Source: Cladophialophora immunda (lineage: Eukaryota > Ascomycota > Eurotiomycetes > Chaetothyriales > Herpotrichiellaceae). From it: a DNA stretch of 64,000 nucleotides. Each line of letters starts with the position of its first letter. The first letter of the stretch is position 1. Shown in pieces: positions 1 to 10,260 of the stretch. A model generated the notes under the pieces. It saw nothing but the letters and a program-made list of their open reading frames with translations, searched no databases and was not told the origin of the DNA. A program made the position numbers and the translations under genes. The DNA lies in assembly GCF_000835495.1 (NCBI RefSeq), contig NW_015622544.1, positions 2,880,855 to 2,944,854 on the forward strand, written 5' to 3'.

Positions 1-1461
1 AACATGGGCGGCGGCTCACCGTCGCAGCTCCAAGCAACCACCCAGCCAGCCTTAAATCTCCTTTACTCGCTTCCTTCCCCGCGAGATCATGTCGTACTCA
101 ATCTTGCCGTGGTTTTTATCGATAGCTTGACACCCGAACGCATATAGCGTCGTGGGAAGCGAGATGCGATGGCAGACGTGATCACTTCGAGAAAGACCAA
201 CAAGTCAGCGTGCAGAGCTGGACCTTTTACGCAAAGTCAACTGAGACATGGCTAACATGCAGCAGAGCCTTTTTGTCAAGTCCGTCCGGAACCTCTGAGC
301 CGGACCCCTGGCCGACGCCAACACCCCTTGACGAGACCTGTTGAATGGACGGAGAAAGCCAGGGCGCATGATGCCGGATGCCTCTTTTTTTGTTTCTTGA
401 CGTGGCTTGCAGCTCAAAAGCCCGGCTGAAAAGAGTGTGAAGGGGGCGTCAATTTAAAAGAGCTTCCCACCAATGCCCCGGAAAATCATCTACCAATGGA
501 TTGGATGGGGGGCCTTTGTCCGAGCTGTAACACCATTTTCCACCCAATCTCGGCCTGGTCGACCCCAGTCCAGCCGGCGCCCAGCTAGCCGCATCCCTGC
601 ACGCTGTTCCTTGTTTCGTCGATCCAGCTTGCCGGATTGGCCTCCCAAGCTCCAGAGCGTCACCTCGTTGGTCATGCATCCTAGACATGGCCTGGAACCT
701 CACCGCAGGATCATGCAGATATCATGCAGGTCGACCTCATTCCTTTTTGGATAATAATGGCGTCGACGAGTCACTGTTGGCCTTGACATAGGCTCAAGTC
801 TCCGGCGAACACGTTACGTGGCTCTGGACGGTACTCCGCCATGGATGTCAAACCCTCCGATCTTGTGGTCGGTTGCTCCAGTCCTGATTCCAACGCATAA
901 TTTCCCGGTCTTCAAATCCATGTTGCCGCTCACCCCAGGCGACAATGTGGCCCCTTTTCGGCTATTCTCCACGGGAGCTAGCTGGCACGTTTCCATTCTG
1001 CTCGTTCTGGCTTGCTTCTGTGATGACGATTTGGTCAATCAAGAGTCCCTCACATCCCAAAAGGTACGCTCATGCGAGCATGTGGCTTGCTTGACCACCG
1101 TCAATTTTGCTCTTAGCCCGCCTCGTCCCCAGCTTCAAGGCCTTTGGGTCCCGCCTCTAAAGCTCTCCTTTTTTTCTTCCATTCTTCTAACGAGAGTGTC
1201 GCCGTTGTCCGGTGGGGAGGAGTGTTCAACGTTGACAGCGTTTTGTCTTTTCTCCTTGCTGCTGTGTCTGCTACAACGAGCTCGTTGGTTGAGGTCACAT
1301 ATTCTCCGATTCAACGCCACGTCAATGGTAACTCAGCATTATCGCCCCGGGAACCGCACCCGTTGACGTGGAAGTGGTCACCGCCAAAGAGGTTCTTGAG
1401 GAGCTGACATTCCTCTGCATCCCGCGAGAGTACATTGTGCCCATCGAGTGCGCAGGACAAG
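1..1461. other. intergenic / 5' region of the DUF4203 gene
   Basis: No convincing gene. Short open frames here lack recognisable domains or codon structure. The stretch about 1130-1270 is pyrimidine-rich, as is common in fungal promoters and leaders. It lies directly upstream of the membrane-protein gene starting at 1462. Confidence 0.5.
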
Positions 1462-4400
1462 ATGCGTCTTTCTCAACTTCTGGCTTGGACGGTGCTGGGA
1501 TGGGCCCTACCCTCAGGAGTTTACGCACGACCTGGCTCAGATATACAGAAGCGACAGGATAGCACCGACACGAGCTTTCCGTCCCTCACGACTGGTTCGC
1601 CAAGTGCTTCAACAGCCGCTTCCGCCTCAGCAAGCGACACAGTCACTTCTTCTACACCAACCTCGACGCAGGGCGTCCAGCAGTCCGGTTCAAACTCGAC
1701 GAGTTCGGTCAGAAATTCGGTGTTGTCTACGTCCTTATCCACTACGAAGCACCCATCCAGTACCACAAGCTCGGCCATCCATACCGCTTCCAGTACCCCT
1801 TCCAACAACTCAACGACAAGCTCGACCGAGAAAGTATCAGATGCGCTGCCGATACACCCTCGTCTTACCCCGGCGTTTGGGATCGCTGGGGTAATTCTCA
1901 TCGTCCTGGGGGCGACTTATGCGTTGATTGGTGTCAAGACCAGATGGGTACAGATCTTCTTGTCGTGCGCATTCCTGGCGAGTATAGCGACAACGGCACT
2001 GGTTGACTACGTGATGAATCCTCCGGTGACAAATGCTGTTCAAGGAGGCTTTTTCGTGGCGATTTTCATGACCGGCGCCGTGTTCGGGGGTGGTGCTCTC
2101 GTGTTCAAAGAAGTCACCGAAGGGTTTGCCTGTCTCTTGGGCGGGTTTTGTTTCAGCATGTGGTTACTGACATTGCGACCTGGTGGGCTAATTACCAGCT
2201 CAGGAGGAAAGGGGGCGTTTATCGGCATTTTCTGCGTGTTTTTCTGGGCGATGTCTTGGACCAGCTACACTCGCCCTTACGCACTAATTGGATCGATATC
2301 ATTTAGTGGAGCCACCGCTTTCACGTTGGGCATCGATTGCTTCACCAGGGCGGGCTTGAAGGAATTCTGGTTTTATATCTGGGATCTCAACGACAACCTT
2401 TTCCCTTTGAACACCACCACCTTTCCACTTACAAAGGGCATACGGGTCGAAATAGCCGTGATTGTGATCTGCACCATCATCGGAGTCCTTTCGCAGCTCA
2501 AGTTCTGGAAAGTGATCAGGTCTAAGCAAAGCGAGAAAGTCGAGCTCGACGAAGAAGGTTCCCGACAGAGGGAGGCAGTGGAAGCCGCCTTGGGGCGCCA
2601 TCTCCAACGGCAGAACGAGCGCGACAAGTCCGAATGGGAGAAGCAGTATGGTGATCGACTTGCTAGTAAACGCAACACTGTCCTATGGCAGGATCTCCAT
2701 ACGGACAAAAGATACTCGACCGTGTCAGTCGTTGCACTCGAGCCAGCGTCCGACTCGAGTCCCGAAAGCGGAGAAATGAATGCTTTTGGCCCTAAGAGAG
2801 CCTCTTCGGCATACGGATCCAAGAACAAGCGGCAGAGCACGTTGACAGTTGACGTGATTGAAGAGGTGGAAGAGGATACGGATGCCATCGCCAATCAGGA
2901 ACGCCAGAAAGCGCTTCAAGCCCTGGAAAATTCCCGAACTCCGCTTGGGATGGAACGCAAGGACAGTGGCAGTTCTTCTGCAGCTCAGACTACTCGCAGC
3001 GCCTCGAATGATATGAGCTCCAACGAAGAAGTCTTCAACGATCAACCAGGCAAGCTCGGTGCGTCTTCCAAACCTAAACGGAGTTCTCAGCTGTCGCTTT
3101 CTCGCCGGTCGAAACACTTGAGCGCGAACTACATTAGCGGCGGCTCTGAATCGCAAGAACATCTGATCGATGGTGAAAGGCCCCAAAGTAGGGCTTCTTC
3201 CGCCGCTGCAACTATGGACGTGGACAATGAGGAGCTGGATGTGAAAGCTTTGGACGTTGACCTCGATCAAGATCTGACATTGCCGCCAGAAATTGTCATC
3301 TCGCCTGTAGCTAGTTCATCAAGTGTGGTCCCAAAAACGTCAGAGAACCCGGAGAATGCCGCAGTTGAAATGCAAGGCACTGAAAGGTCAACTGCTGGTG
3401 GGAACTTGGAGCTCGAACGCCTCTTCGTTGACCAAGATGGACGCTCTGCTCAAGGTGCTTCCAGCTTGGACGAAGCTCTGAAACCCGAGGGAAGTGAAGC
3501 GAAGACGGAGACAGGCGACGTGACGAGGTCTCACTCGCAGACATCCGATGGTACCAACTCCAGCGCAGATACTCTGACCAAAACTGCCCTCGCCAAGGTT
3601 CCGAGCCAGCTGTCGAGCGTGGTGTTATCGTATCGGACCAACGAATGGGCCAAGCATATCACTACAGCCGAAGAACCGATCTATGACGAGCCGGAGACGA
3701 TTGAGGGCGTTGACGACGAGTTGCCAACGCAGTTGGCGTCTGTCGCGGCAGAACCCGAGAAGATTGCTGCAGAGCCCCCTGTGGAAGTGCCGCCAGCAGC
3801 CGCGTTACCACCGACAGTAAAAGCGGGTGGAGCTGGTGTGGGCATTGCTTCCAAGCCGCCATCGAGCCAACGATCGGTCTCGGATCAAGAGCGTCGTCGC
3901 AGCACCGGCAGAATGCCATCGCGGTCAGCGTCGACACAATCACTGAGGCACTCCAACAGCCGGGGCGGTCGGAACTCTCTCAACCCCACGATGCAGAACT
4001 CACTTGTCTCAACACCGATCGACGAAGACGCCCCCATGGAATTCACGAACCCCAAGAGGGCGAGTCGACGCATGTCGTCCCCATACCAAATGCCACAGCG
4101 GAGCAACAGCGGAATGCGGCCGCATACAGCCTATGGTACTGCCAGCCCAACTTCAGTTAGTATGTACGACCTGGCTCAAACGTCTCGGCCGTTGAGCCAA
4201 AACAGCAACCGTGCTGGTATGTCGATCGGGACTCGACTGGAGTCATACAACTCGCACCAGCCGGCTCAGCGTGACCACAGGAGCGACGCACAGAAGCGAG
4301 AGTCTCTGCTTGCTGAATGGCGGCTGTCACAACAACACCGCGCTTCTAGCAAGGGCATCAATGGAGCGATGGCGGAAGCGGGACATGCTCAAATGAGGAC

Positions 4401-4572
4401 GGAGAAGGAGAACCAGAAGCTGATGGAGGAATATCAACGAAACGTGCAACAAAGGAAGCAGTTGGTGATGGATCAAGTCATGCGGCGACCGGATATGCAA
4501 GAGCTGCATCGTGAAGCGATGCGCAAGATGCAAGCGGGAGCTAATAAAAACCTGGGAGCTGGAAGAGGCTGA
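1462..4572 (+). CDS. DUF4203 (TM7SF3/TMEM198-like) multispanning membrane protein
   Basis: Single-exon gene of 1,036 residues. The ATG at 1462 is preferred over the upstream in-frame ATG at 1435 because it opens directly into a signal peptide (MRLSQLLAWTVLGWALPSG), followed by a Lys-Arg site (IQKRQ) that a Kex2-like protease could cut. Residues about 30-125 are Ser/Thr-rich and mucin-like, so probably O-glycosylated outside the cell. Residues about 137-345 hold roughly seven hydrophobic segments with the Gly-rich pattern of the DUF4203/TMEM198 family. The remaining two thirds is a charged, low-complexity, probably cytosolic tail rich in Ser, Glu and basic residues, with a coiled-coil-like, Lys/Gln-rich end. 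TMEM198 proteins in animals have been linked to Wnt receptor signalling; the fungal role is unknown. Family call is good; function is not established. Confidence 0.85.
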   Translation: MRLSQLLAWTVLGWALPSGVYARPGSDIQKRQDSTDTSFPSLTTGSPSASTAASASASDTVTSSTPTSTQGVQQSGSNSTSSVRNSVLSTSLSTTKHPSSTTSSAIHTASSTPSNNSTTSSTEKVSDALPIHPRLTPAFGIAGVILIVLGATYALIGVKTRWVQIFLSCAFLASIATTALVDYVMNPPVTNAVQGGFFVAIFMTGAVFGGGALVFKEVTEGFACLLGGFCFSMWLLTLRPGGLITSSGGKGAFIGIFCVFFWAMSWTSYTRPYALIGSISFSGATAFTLGIDCFTRAGLKEFWFYIWDLNDNLFPLNTTTFPLTKGIRVEIAVIVICTIIGVLSQLKFWKVIRSKQSEKVELDEEGSRQREAVEAALGRHLQRQNERDKSEWEKQYGDRLASKRNTVLWQDLHTDKRYSTVSVVALEPASDSSPESGEMNAFGPKRASSAYGSKNKRQSTLTVDVIEEVEEDTDAIANQERQKALQALENSRTPLGMERKDSGSSSAAQTTRSASNDMSSNEEVFNDQPGKLGASSKPKRSSQLSLSRRSKHLSANYISGGSESQEHLIDGERPQSRASSAAATMDVDNEELDVKALDVDLDQDLTLPPEIVISPVASSSSVVPKTSENPENAAVEMQGTERSTAGGNLELERLFVDQDGRSAQGASSLDEALKPEGSEAKTETGDVTRSHSQTSDGTNSSADTLTKTALAKVPSQLSSVVLSYRTNEWAKHITTAEEPIYDEPETIEGVDDELPTQLASVAAEPEKIAAEPPVEVPPAAALPPTVKAGGAGVGIASKPPSSQRSVSDQERRRSTGRMPSRSASTQSLRHSNSRGGRNSLNPTMQNSLVSTPIDEDAPMEFTNPKRASRRMSSPYQMPQRSNSGMRPHTAYGTASPTSVSMYDLAQTSRPLSQNSNRAGMSIGTRLESYNSHQPAQRDHRSDAQKRESLLAEWRLSQQHRASSKGINGAMAEAGHAQMRTEKENQKLMEEYQRNVQQRKQLVMDQVMRRPDMQELHREAMRKMQAGANKNLGAGRG

Positions 4573-6262
4573 GGGACGGCTTTGCCCTCCATCCACTCGT
4601 TTGACGATTTCGGGTTCAACATCGAGTACATTCGGGGGTTCAGGTGTTAACAGGAGGGTTTCAAAAAGCAATACGGATCATCAAGAAGGGAAAGGGCCAC
4701 ATTCATTATTGGGAGGGCGGGTGCATTCGCTCCTTTGAAAGCAGGATTGCCTTTTGGGTTTCAAAATGGCAGATGACGAGAACATTAGAGATGATACCCC
4801 TAAGCTGGACATATACGACCAAGTAACACCTAATCAAGTTGATATTGATAATCGAGATTAATGTGTGGCGATGGGCTGGAGATAGGGGAGGGGAGCTGGG
4901 ATATATTTCCTGCTGATCGATTTGACGACTTTGCGTGGCATTAGTGGCATTGTTCGTGGCAGCCACATGGACGACAACGGGGTCGCCCAAGCGAACAGAT
5001 GGTAGCGTCAACCGTTTGATTGTTTCATGTCGTTCTAGAAGACAACGGTAGCAAACGGGCGAGATGAAAAGAGTTCATGGGGTGACTAGTAGTGTGATAG
5101 AGAGATGTGAGTAGATAGGGGGAAGTCGAAGTCTTTATCGCGTGGCTTGCAGAAACCGAGTTGGCCGAGTTGCTTATCGTCCAGGCGCCCAACGGGTGTC
5201 AACGGGTGCTACTGGGTCTGTTGGGGGAGTCGTTAGGGGCTTGAATTGGAGGCTTTAACTGGAAGTCTAGGGGCCGCTAGGCATGTCCCGGGGGCTTGGA
5301 TGCTTATCGCGAGTCTGTCTCTTCCCCCAGGAACCCGCCTCATTGTGTCTGTAACTCTCCATCTCGCTTACCTTGTTCTCCCACCCACTCACTAGATTCT
5401 TCTTCCACCCTTCAGCTCACACTTCGTTGCTCAGAGTTCGACCAGGGGCCTCGTCACCCTCTCTCGACGCCGCTGGTTTGTGGACGCCGCCCCAGTGACC
5501 ATCGCGGGGGAAGCTGGTTCCTGTTGTGCCGCCCTCCACCAGACACCCAGACTCGTAACGAGGCTCGTTCTTTCTGCACAAACAGCCTGAAGGTTTGACG
5601 GGGATCCCCATCGTTGGTCGCCCGGGGTTCCTCCATCACGGCCATCCCACGCAAATCCCAGTGCCCAGCTTCATCATACGACAAGGAAAGTGGCTTTCTG
5701 GGTTGGACCGGCGCCCCGTTAGTCCAACCTGAACAAACCCGTTGGAGACTGAGAATGACCAAGACCCCGATGATGGACAGCCAGCATGGCGTTTCTTTTG
5801 CCTCCCTCTATCATACCCTTTCTCGAACAACCCGCCCTTGGAACCTGGCTACAGCTCGAGTCTCGAGTTCACCCACTGGCCCCCCGGCACGACTTCGCCA
5901 TCCATCATTGACCTTCTCGCTAGTTTGACCGCCTCGCCTCTCGCTAACGCCCGTGACCTTTCTTCTCCCAGGTGAAGCCAGCCAAGGGCGTTTTCTTATC
6001 ACTTGCTATCCCCTTCGTCCGCATGATATCTTTGCTCTGGTGAAACCGCTCCTTTTTCCCTCTGGCAAACGCATGTTCTCGCTCGAGTTGAAAGAGACGT
6101 GGATTCAACGCCGAATCTCATCTTCTACAAACATGCCGACTTGGCCAGAGGACTCGACCGCACGACTTGATCTGCCCTTTCGGTGAAACCCATTTGGCGC
6201 CCCATTTCGTCATCGCAAATCCATCTCGAGAACCGAGGGCGGACTAGAAGATTGGAGCAACC
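4573..6262. other. intergenic; leader of the rhodopsin-like gene
   Basis: About 1.7 kb without a supported gene. The right half is C/T-rich and probably promoter and 5' UTR. Three CTTATC (GATAAG on the other strand) GATA-factor cores lie at 5173-5178, 5303-5308 and 5995-6000; this motif is short and can occur by chance. Confidence 0.45.
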
Positions 6263-7642
6263 ATGACTGCCTTTGTGGTGGAATCATGGATATGGTACTC
6301 GGTGGCCATATGTATGGTTCTCTCGCGCATGTACGTGAGACGCTGTTTCAGCCAACAATGGCATGGTATAGGCTAACAATGCAATGCTCTGTCCAGGGTG
6401 TCGCGCCTGCTACTATTCAAATCACTGCTGCGACTCCAGATCGAGGACTACCTGATGATGTTCCTGACCGTAAGTCTCCCGGAGCGGCGCAACTACTTTT
6501 CTTGCGAAGCCTAATGGAACCATGGCAGTGCCTATATACAATTCTGATCGTGTTTCTCAACATTGATCTGAATGTCTCGACGAATCTCATCGACCCCGCC
6601 CATCCTGTCGTCTTGACACCCCAAGAAATATCCCAACGTACGTGGGGATCCAAGACTGTTCTCCTCGTCGAACAGTGCATGTGTGCTGTGCAATGGTAAT
6701 TATCTCTTTGGGAAAGCTCCATGTCAGTGCAACCTAACAAAACTCTTCAGGGGAACCAAATGTTGTCTCCTCCTTCTCTACTGGCGCCTCACTCAGAATC
6801 TCAAGCAAGCCTTGGTAGTCAAGATCGCCGCAGCATATGTAGCCGTCACCTACATCGTCATGGAGATATGCTATTTCGCCGTCTGGTGTCGCCCCTTCCA
6901 CGACTATTGGCAGACTCCGACGAACAATGTACAGTGCACCACCGCCTTGCACCACCTCATCATGAACCTGGTCTTCAACCTCAGCAGCGACATCCTCATC
7001 CTGTCGATTCCACTTCCGCTCTTTGTCAAGGCGCATCTGGAGCTCAAGAAGAAGATTCTCCTGGTGTTCCCGTTCAGCCTGGGACTGTTCACGATGCTCT
7101 GTGCCATTTTGAGCAAGCGCCTGAGTTTCACTCATCCCTACAGCTCCGAATGGGTGTACTGGTACTGCCGAGAAGCGAGCACTGCAATGATTGTCACCAA
7201 CATGCCGTACAGTTGGGCTCTGATCCGACGAATCTTCAATCTGCGATCCTTCTTTGGTGATTCAACCGCAGGGCGTCTGCAGGCAGGACAACCGAGGGAA
7301 CTTCATGGATACAGCCCGGGAGCAATCGCCCTGGACAGCCAACCGCGGTCGCGACAGCCGAGTCAAGTAGATGGAGACCTTAGAAAACCTTCATGGCCTC
7401 GCCTCAAACTTCACCGGACAAAAGAAGACACCACCAGCCCCTGGACACATAGTGACCTGGCCAAAGAAAAGGAAGTCAAGGTGGAAGCGACGACGGCATC
7501 GAGCAGCACCAGTAGTGCCGGTTCTGTTCGAAGACCACCACCTGCCGCTAACACGGACTGGACCTTGGATCGGCTGTACCCCTTGGACGATGAAGGGATT
7601 ACGGCCCCAGATGTAACGCACCGGCGATATGAGGGTGTGTGA
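6263..7642 (+). CDS. fungal rhodopsin-domain integral membrane protein (PTH11/SAT-like family)
   Basis: Four exons restore a continuous frame: 6263-6330, 6397-6469, 6529-6695 and 6751-7642 (399 residues). Introns begin GTACGT, GTAAGT and GTAATT and end in CAG. The joined protein has the hallmarks of the fungal 'rhodopsin domain' family: an early Ser-Arg-Leu helix followed by an acidic 'IEDYLMMF' segment, a Gly-Ser-Lys before a helix with Glu-Gln-Cys, 'GTKCCLLLLYWRL', and several more hydrophobic helices ending near 'WVYWYCREA'. Expected topology is seven helices with a long soluble C-terminal tail (about 140 residues), rich in Ser, Thr and charge. These proteins are not retinal opsins; some relatives are PTH11-like receptors, but most are uncharacterised. 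The ligand cannot be inferred. The start is supported by signal spacing but an extra upstream exon is not excluded. Confidence 0.82.
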
Positions 7643-8203
7643 TGATGGTCTGGGCGATCCCCAGGGGGGAATCATCAAAAGCAACTCCAAAGCATTTCGC
7701 CACCCTCGCCCTGGCCCGCGATAGGCGAATGCTCCGAAGCTTATCAGCCCGGGCAGCCTGAAGTTCAGCTTGACCCCCCACCAATCTTATCGAGCAGAAC
7801 GAGACGTTCCAGCTGGAATCACCAAAAAGTCTCCTGCCTCATCGTCTGAGCTCTCGCTTTTGAACGCAGGACCGAGTACAACGGCCTCGTCGTCGACGCT
7901 TGCTATGGCACGTGCCAGAATCCCGAAACGGTCACCGCACGAGTCATTCATTTGCTTGGCAGCCTAGACCCAATTGAGCCGCGCGCTGAAAAATGACGCA
8001 GACGGGGCTCGACTCACTTTTGATTTCCAAACCGGCGTCTTTGTCATTCACTGAGCCTTTTTGGTCCATTGACTCACACAAAGAGCTTCCAGCAAACAAA
8101 AGACTAACTCCCCGTCACTCATTTGCAACGAGGTAAGTGTGTTGTGTGTTCCTCTTGTTCGCTACGAAACGATCTGGTTGTCGACGGAAGAGAAAGGGAA
8201 ATC
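7643..8203. promoter_or_regulatory. intergenic; upstream region of peptidyl-tRNA hydrolase with a TGACTCA site
   Basis: No gene seen. A perfect TGACTCA (Gcn4/CpcA-type site) lies at 8070-8076, about 130 bases before the chosen ATG. A good donor-like GTAAGTG at 8131 suggests a possible intron in the 5' leader. Confidence 0.35.
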
Positions 8204-9151
8204 ATGGCTGACTGGAGTCTGTCGCAGACAACGCACGAGCAACACCATCTCCCGAATTCTCAAACCTCGTACAATCAGCATCACGATCCAACCCAAGATC
8301 TATTCTGGCCTGAACCCGTCGATCATTCTGCCTCCCTACCATCAGAACTCGACCCGCATCCCCAATCTCAACATTCCCCTGCGAAAAAACATGGTATCAA
8401 GAGACGGCCGGTCAAGCCCATAATTGCCGATTCTCCTCCTCCGACCATTGCCACAGGTCACGAATCTACTCTCTCGCCTATTATACCATCTCCGCTGCGC
8501 ATTCGCAAACCAAAGGCCCCATCTCCACAGTTGCCCATGCGCTCCGTGCGCCTCCTCATTGCCTCTCTGGGCAATCCTCCTCCCTACCATTCGACACGGC
8601 ATTCCGCAGGGCATATCCTCTTGAAACATCTTGCCTCGCACTTGCACCTATCGCCGCTCGCAAAGTCAAAACTGCTGGGCTCCGGCCTTGTTAGTTCTGG
8701 CGCCGACGTCGGCCGCGATGAATACACTCTCTGGCAAAGCGGGAGCATGATGAACGTTTCTGGGCAGGGCACGTCAAAAGCGTGGAAACAATTCAACAAT
8801 CTGTATCCCGCATCTGACGACACCGTGACAGCCCTGGTCATCCTGCATGACGAGCTTGAGTCGTCACCTGGCACGATAAAGCTGCGCCGAGGCGAGTCTT
8901 CACCCAAAGGCCATAACGGAATCAAATCAGTGCAGTCATCCTTGAAATCGGCGGGTCTATTGCCGGCCATGGGCAACAGATTCATTAAAATCGGAATCGG
9001 AATCGGGCGCCCGTTGTCGAGGGAGAAAGACGATGTGAGTGCGTGGGTGCTTGGACAACTGACACATGTGGAGAAGAGCAAGATTGAGGCGGCGACAGAC
9101 AGTTTGGTCGCCGTAATGCAGAGTGAGATTCGGAGGTTGGAGCGGTCTTGA
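8204..9151 (+). CDS. peptidyl-tRNA hydrolase, bacterial (Pth) type, with long N-terminal extension
   Basis: Hydrolyses the ester bond between peptide and tRNA on prematurely released peptidyl-tRNAs, recycling tRNA; in fungi this type is usually mitochondrial. With the ATG at 8204 the protein is 315 residues. Residues about 112-310 form the Pth domain: 'SLGNPPPYHSTRHSAGH' carries the substrate-binding Asn and the catalytic His, 'SMMNVSG' the second Asn, 'HDELE' the conserved Asp, and 'KGHNGIKS' the third Asn, so the active site looks complete. The first ~110 residues are low-complexity (His, Pro, Ser rich) and do not look like a classic mitochondrial presequence. The frame is open upstream to 8123, but the segment before 8204 contains a likely donor site and is probably leader. 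Stop TGA at 9149-9151. Confidence 0.88.
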   Translation: MADWSLSQTTHEQHHLPNSQTSYNQHHDPTQDLFWPEPVDHSASLPSELDPHPQSQHSPAKKHGIKRRPVKPIIADSPPPTIATGHESTLSPIIPSPLRIRKPKAPSPQLPMRSVRLLIASLGNPPPYHSTRHSAGHILLKHLASHLHLSPLAKSKLLGSGLVSSGADVGRDEYTLWQSGSMMNVSGQGTSKAWKQFNNLYPASDDTVTALVILHDELESSPGTIKLRRGESSPKGHNGIKSVQSSLKSAGLLPAMGNRFIKIGIGIGRPLSREKDDVSAWVLGQLTHVEKSKIEAATDSLVAVMQSEIRRLERS

Positions 9152-9660
9152 GATTTTGTCGGTCGATGATGGAAATGATCACCGCATTGCTTGTACGACC
9201 TACCGCGCTGCAACGAGGTCTGGCTGTTCTGGCCGCTCCGGCTGTTGTCGCCGGCTGCTACCTTGCTGACGACCTTTATCCTCGACACCCCGGGCCTACG
9301 TCGCACCCAAATTCCTCCCGGATATAGGCATCTGACTGCACTAGATCTCGGAAGGGGCCGGTCCACCTAATGGCGTCGTTGGGGATCTTTCTTGATTTGA
9401 AATGATTTGACTTGGCTTTCATGATACCCCATATAGCATTGCCCCGGCGTGTTTTCCGGGCTGCAGTTTTGTGGAATTTAGTGCTGAGCGCGGAGAATGT
9501 ATTCATGTGCACATCGTGTGAGACGAGCTACTTTGACGTATCTACGCGGCTTGGTCTCGGCATGATATGGGCGTCACTGGGAGGCGAATGTTGAAGAATT
9601 GAATCTCCCTGTTTTGGCTTACACATGAAGGGGCGTCATCTGTGAAATTCTCTTCCTGGC
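9152..9660. other. intergenic, no gene seen
   Basis: Downstream region of the peptidyl-tRNA hydrolase gene. Nothing recognisable in either strand beyond short, unsupported open frames. Confidence 0.45.
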
Positions 9661-9689
9661 TGTTCCCTTGTGCGCCTCGTCGGCAAGGA

Positions 9690-10260
9690 CAGTATATAGA
9701 TAGGTAGGTATACCTAGGTCGGTATAATCATCCATGCCTCGCAAGCAAGCAAGTATGCCTGGATAGGTAGGCGGGGTGGATACCTTCATTATACCTGGTA
9801 CCCTCCGGATTCCTTCTATTCCTTCCACACACACACACCCTCCAATAAGACCCCCTGTACGCATGTCTCTCTCCATGCATGTATGTGTATTGTGTACGTG
9901 TCTGTGTTTGATGTATATATGCCTGGATCAATGTGCCTGGCGGGGGTGGGTATTTCTGCGCCCAACGTCCGAGTATGTTATACCCGGTATGGAGTATAGG
10001 TGGGTTACATACCCACCAGGTATGTACTCGGTCCCCCAAGGTACGCACGCTAAGTATGCCTGGCACATGTAAGTAATCACATATGTCAAGTACGTAACCA
10101 TACCCACGTAGGGACCTACCCGGGTATGTCAGTGCCATCGCGTCAGTGCCAGTATGTCAATACGCCACCATGTCAATGTGTCGGTACGCCAACTCGACCC
10201 GTAAGTATGGGTGTATGTATGTACGCATGTCAGTATGAATACCCACCAACGCCGCACGTA
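9690..10260. repeat. GTA/TACC-rich low-complexity tract
   Basis: About 570 bases dominated by short, imperfect words built from GTA, TAC, TATG and their complements: GGTAGGTATACCTAGG near 9701, CA dinucleotides at about 9826-9838, repeated GTATG/TATGT, and CCCGGTATGG. The 12-mer AAGTATGCCTGG occurs twice exactly (9751-9762 and 10052-10063). After about 10120, GTCAGTGCC and GTATGTCA recur. There is no unit of fixed length, so this is a diverged or slippage-derived simple-sequence region rather than a clean satellite. No coding signal. Confidence 0.55.

Noticed and set aside
818..1366. 182-codon plus-strand frame
   Set aside because: No domain and biased toward pyrimidine codons; most likely promoter/leader of the gene at 1462.
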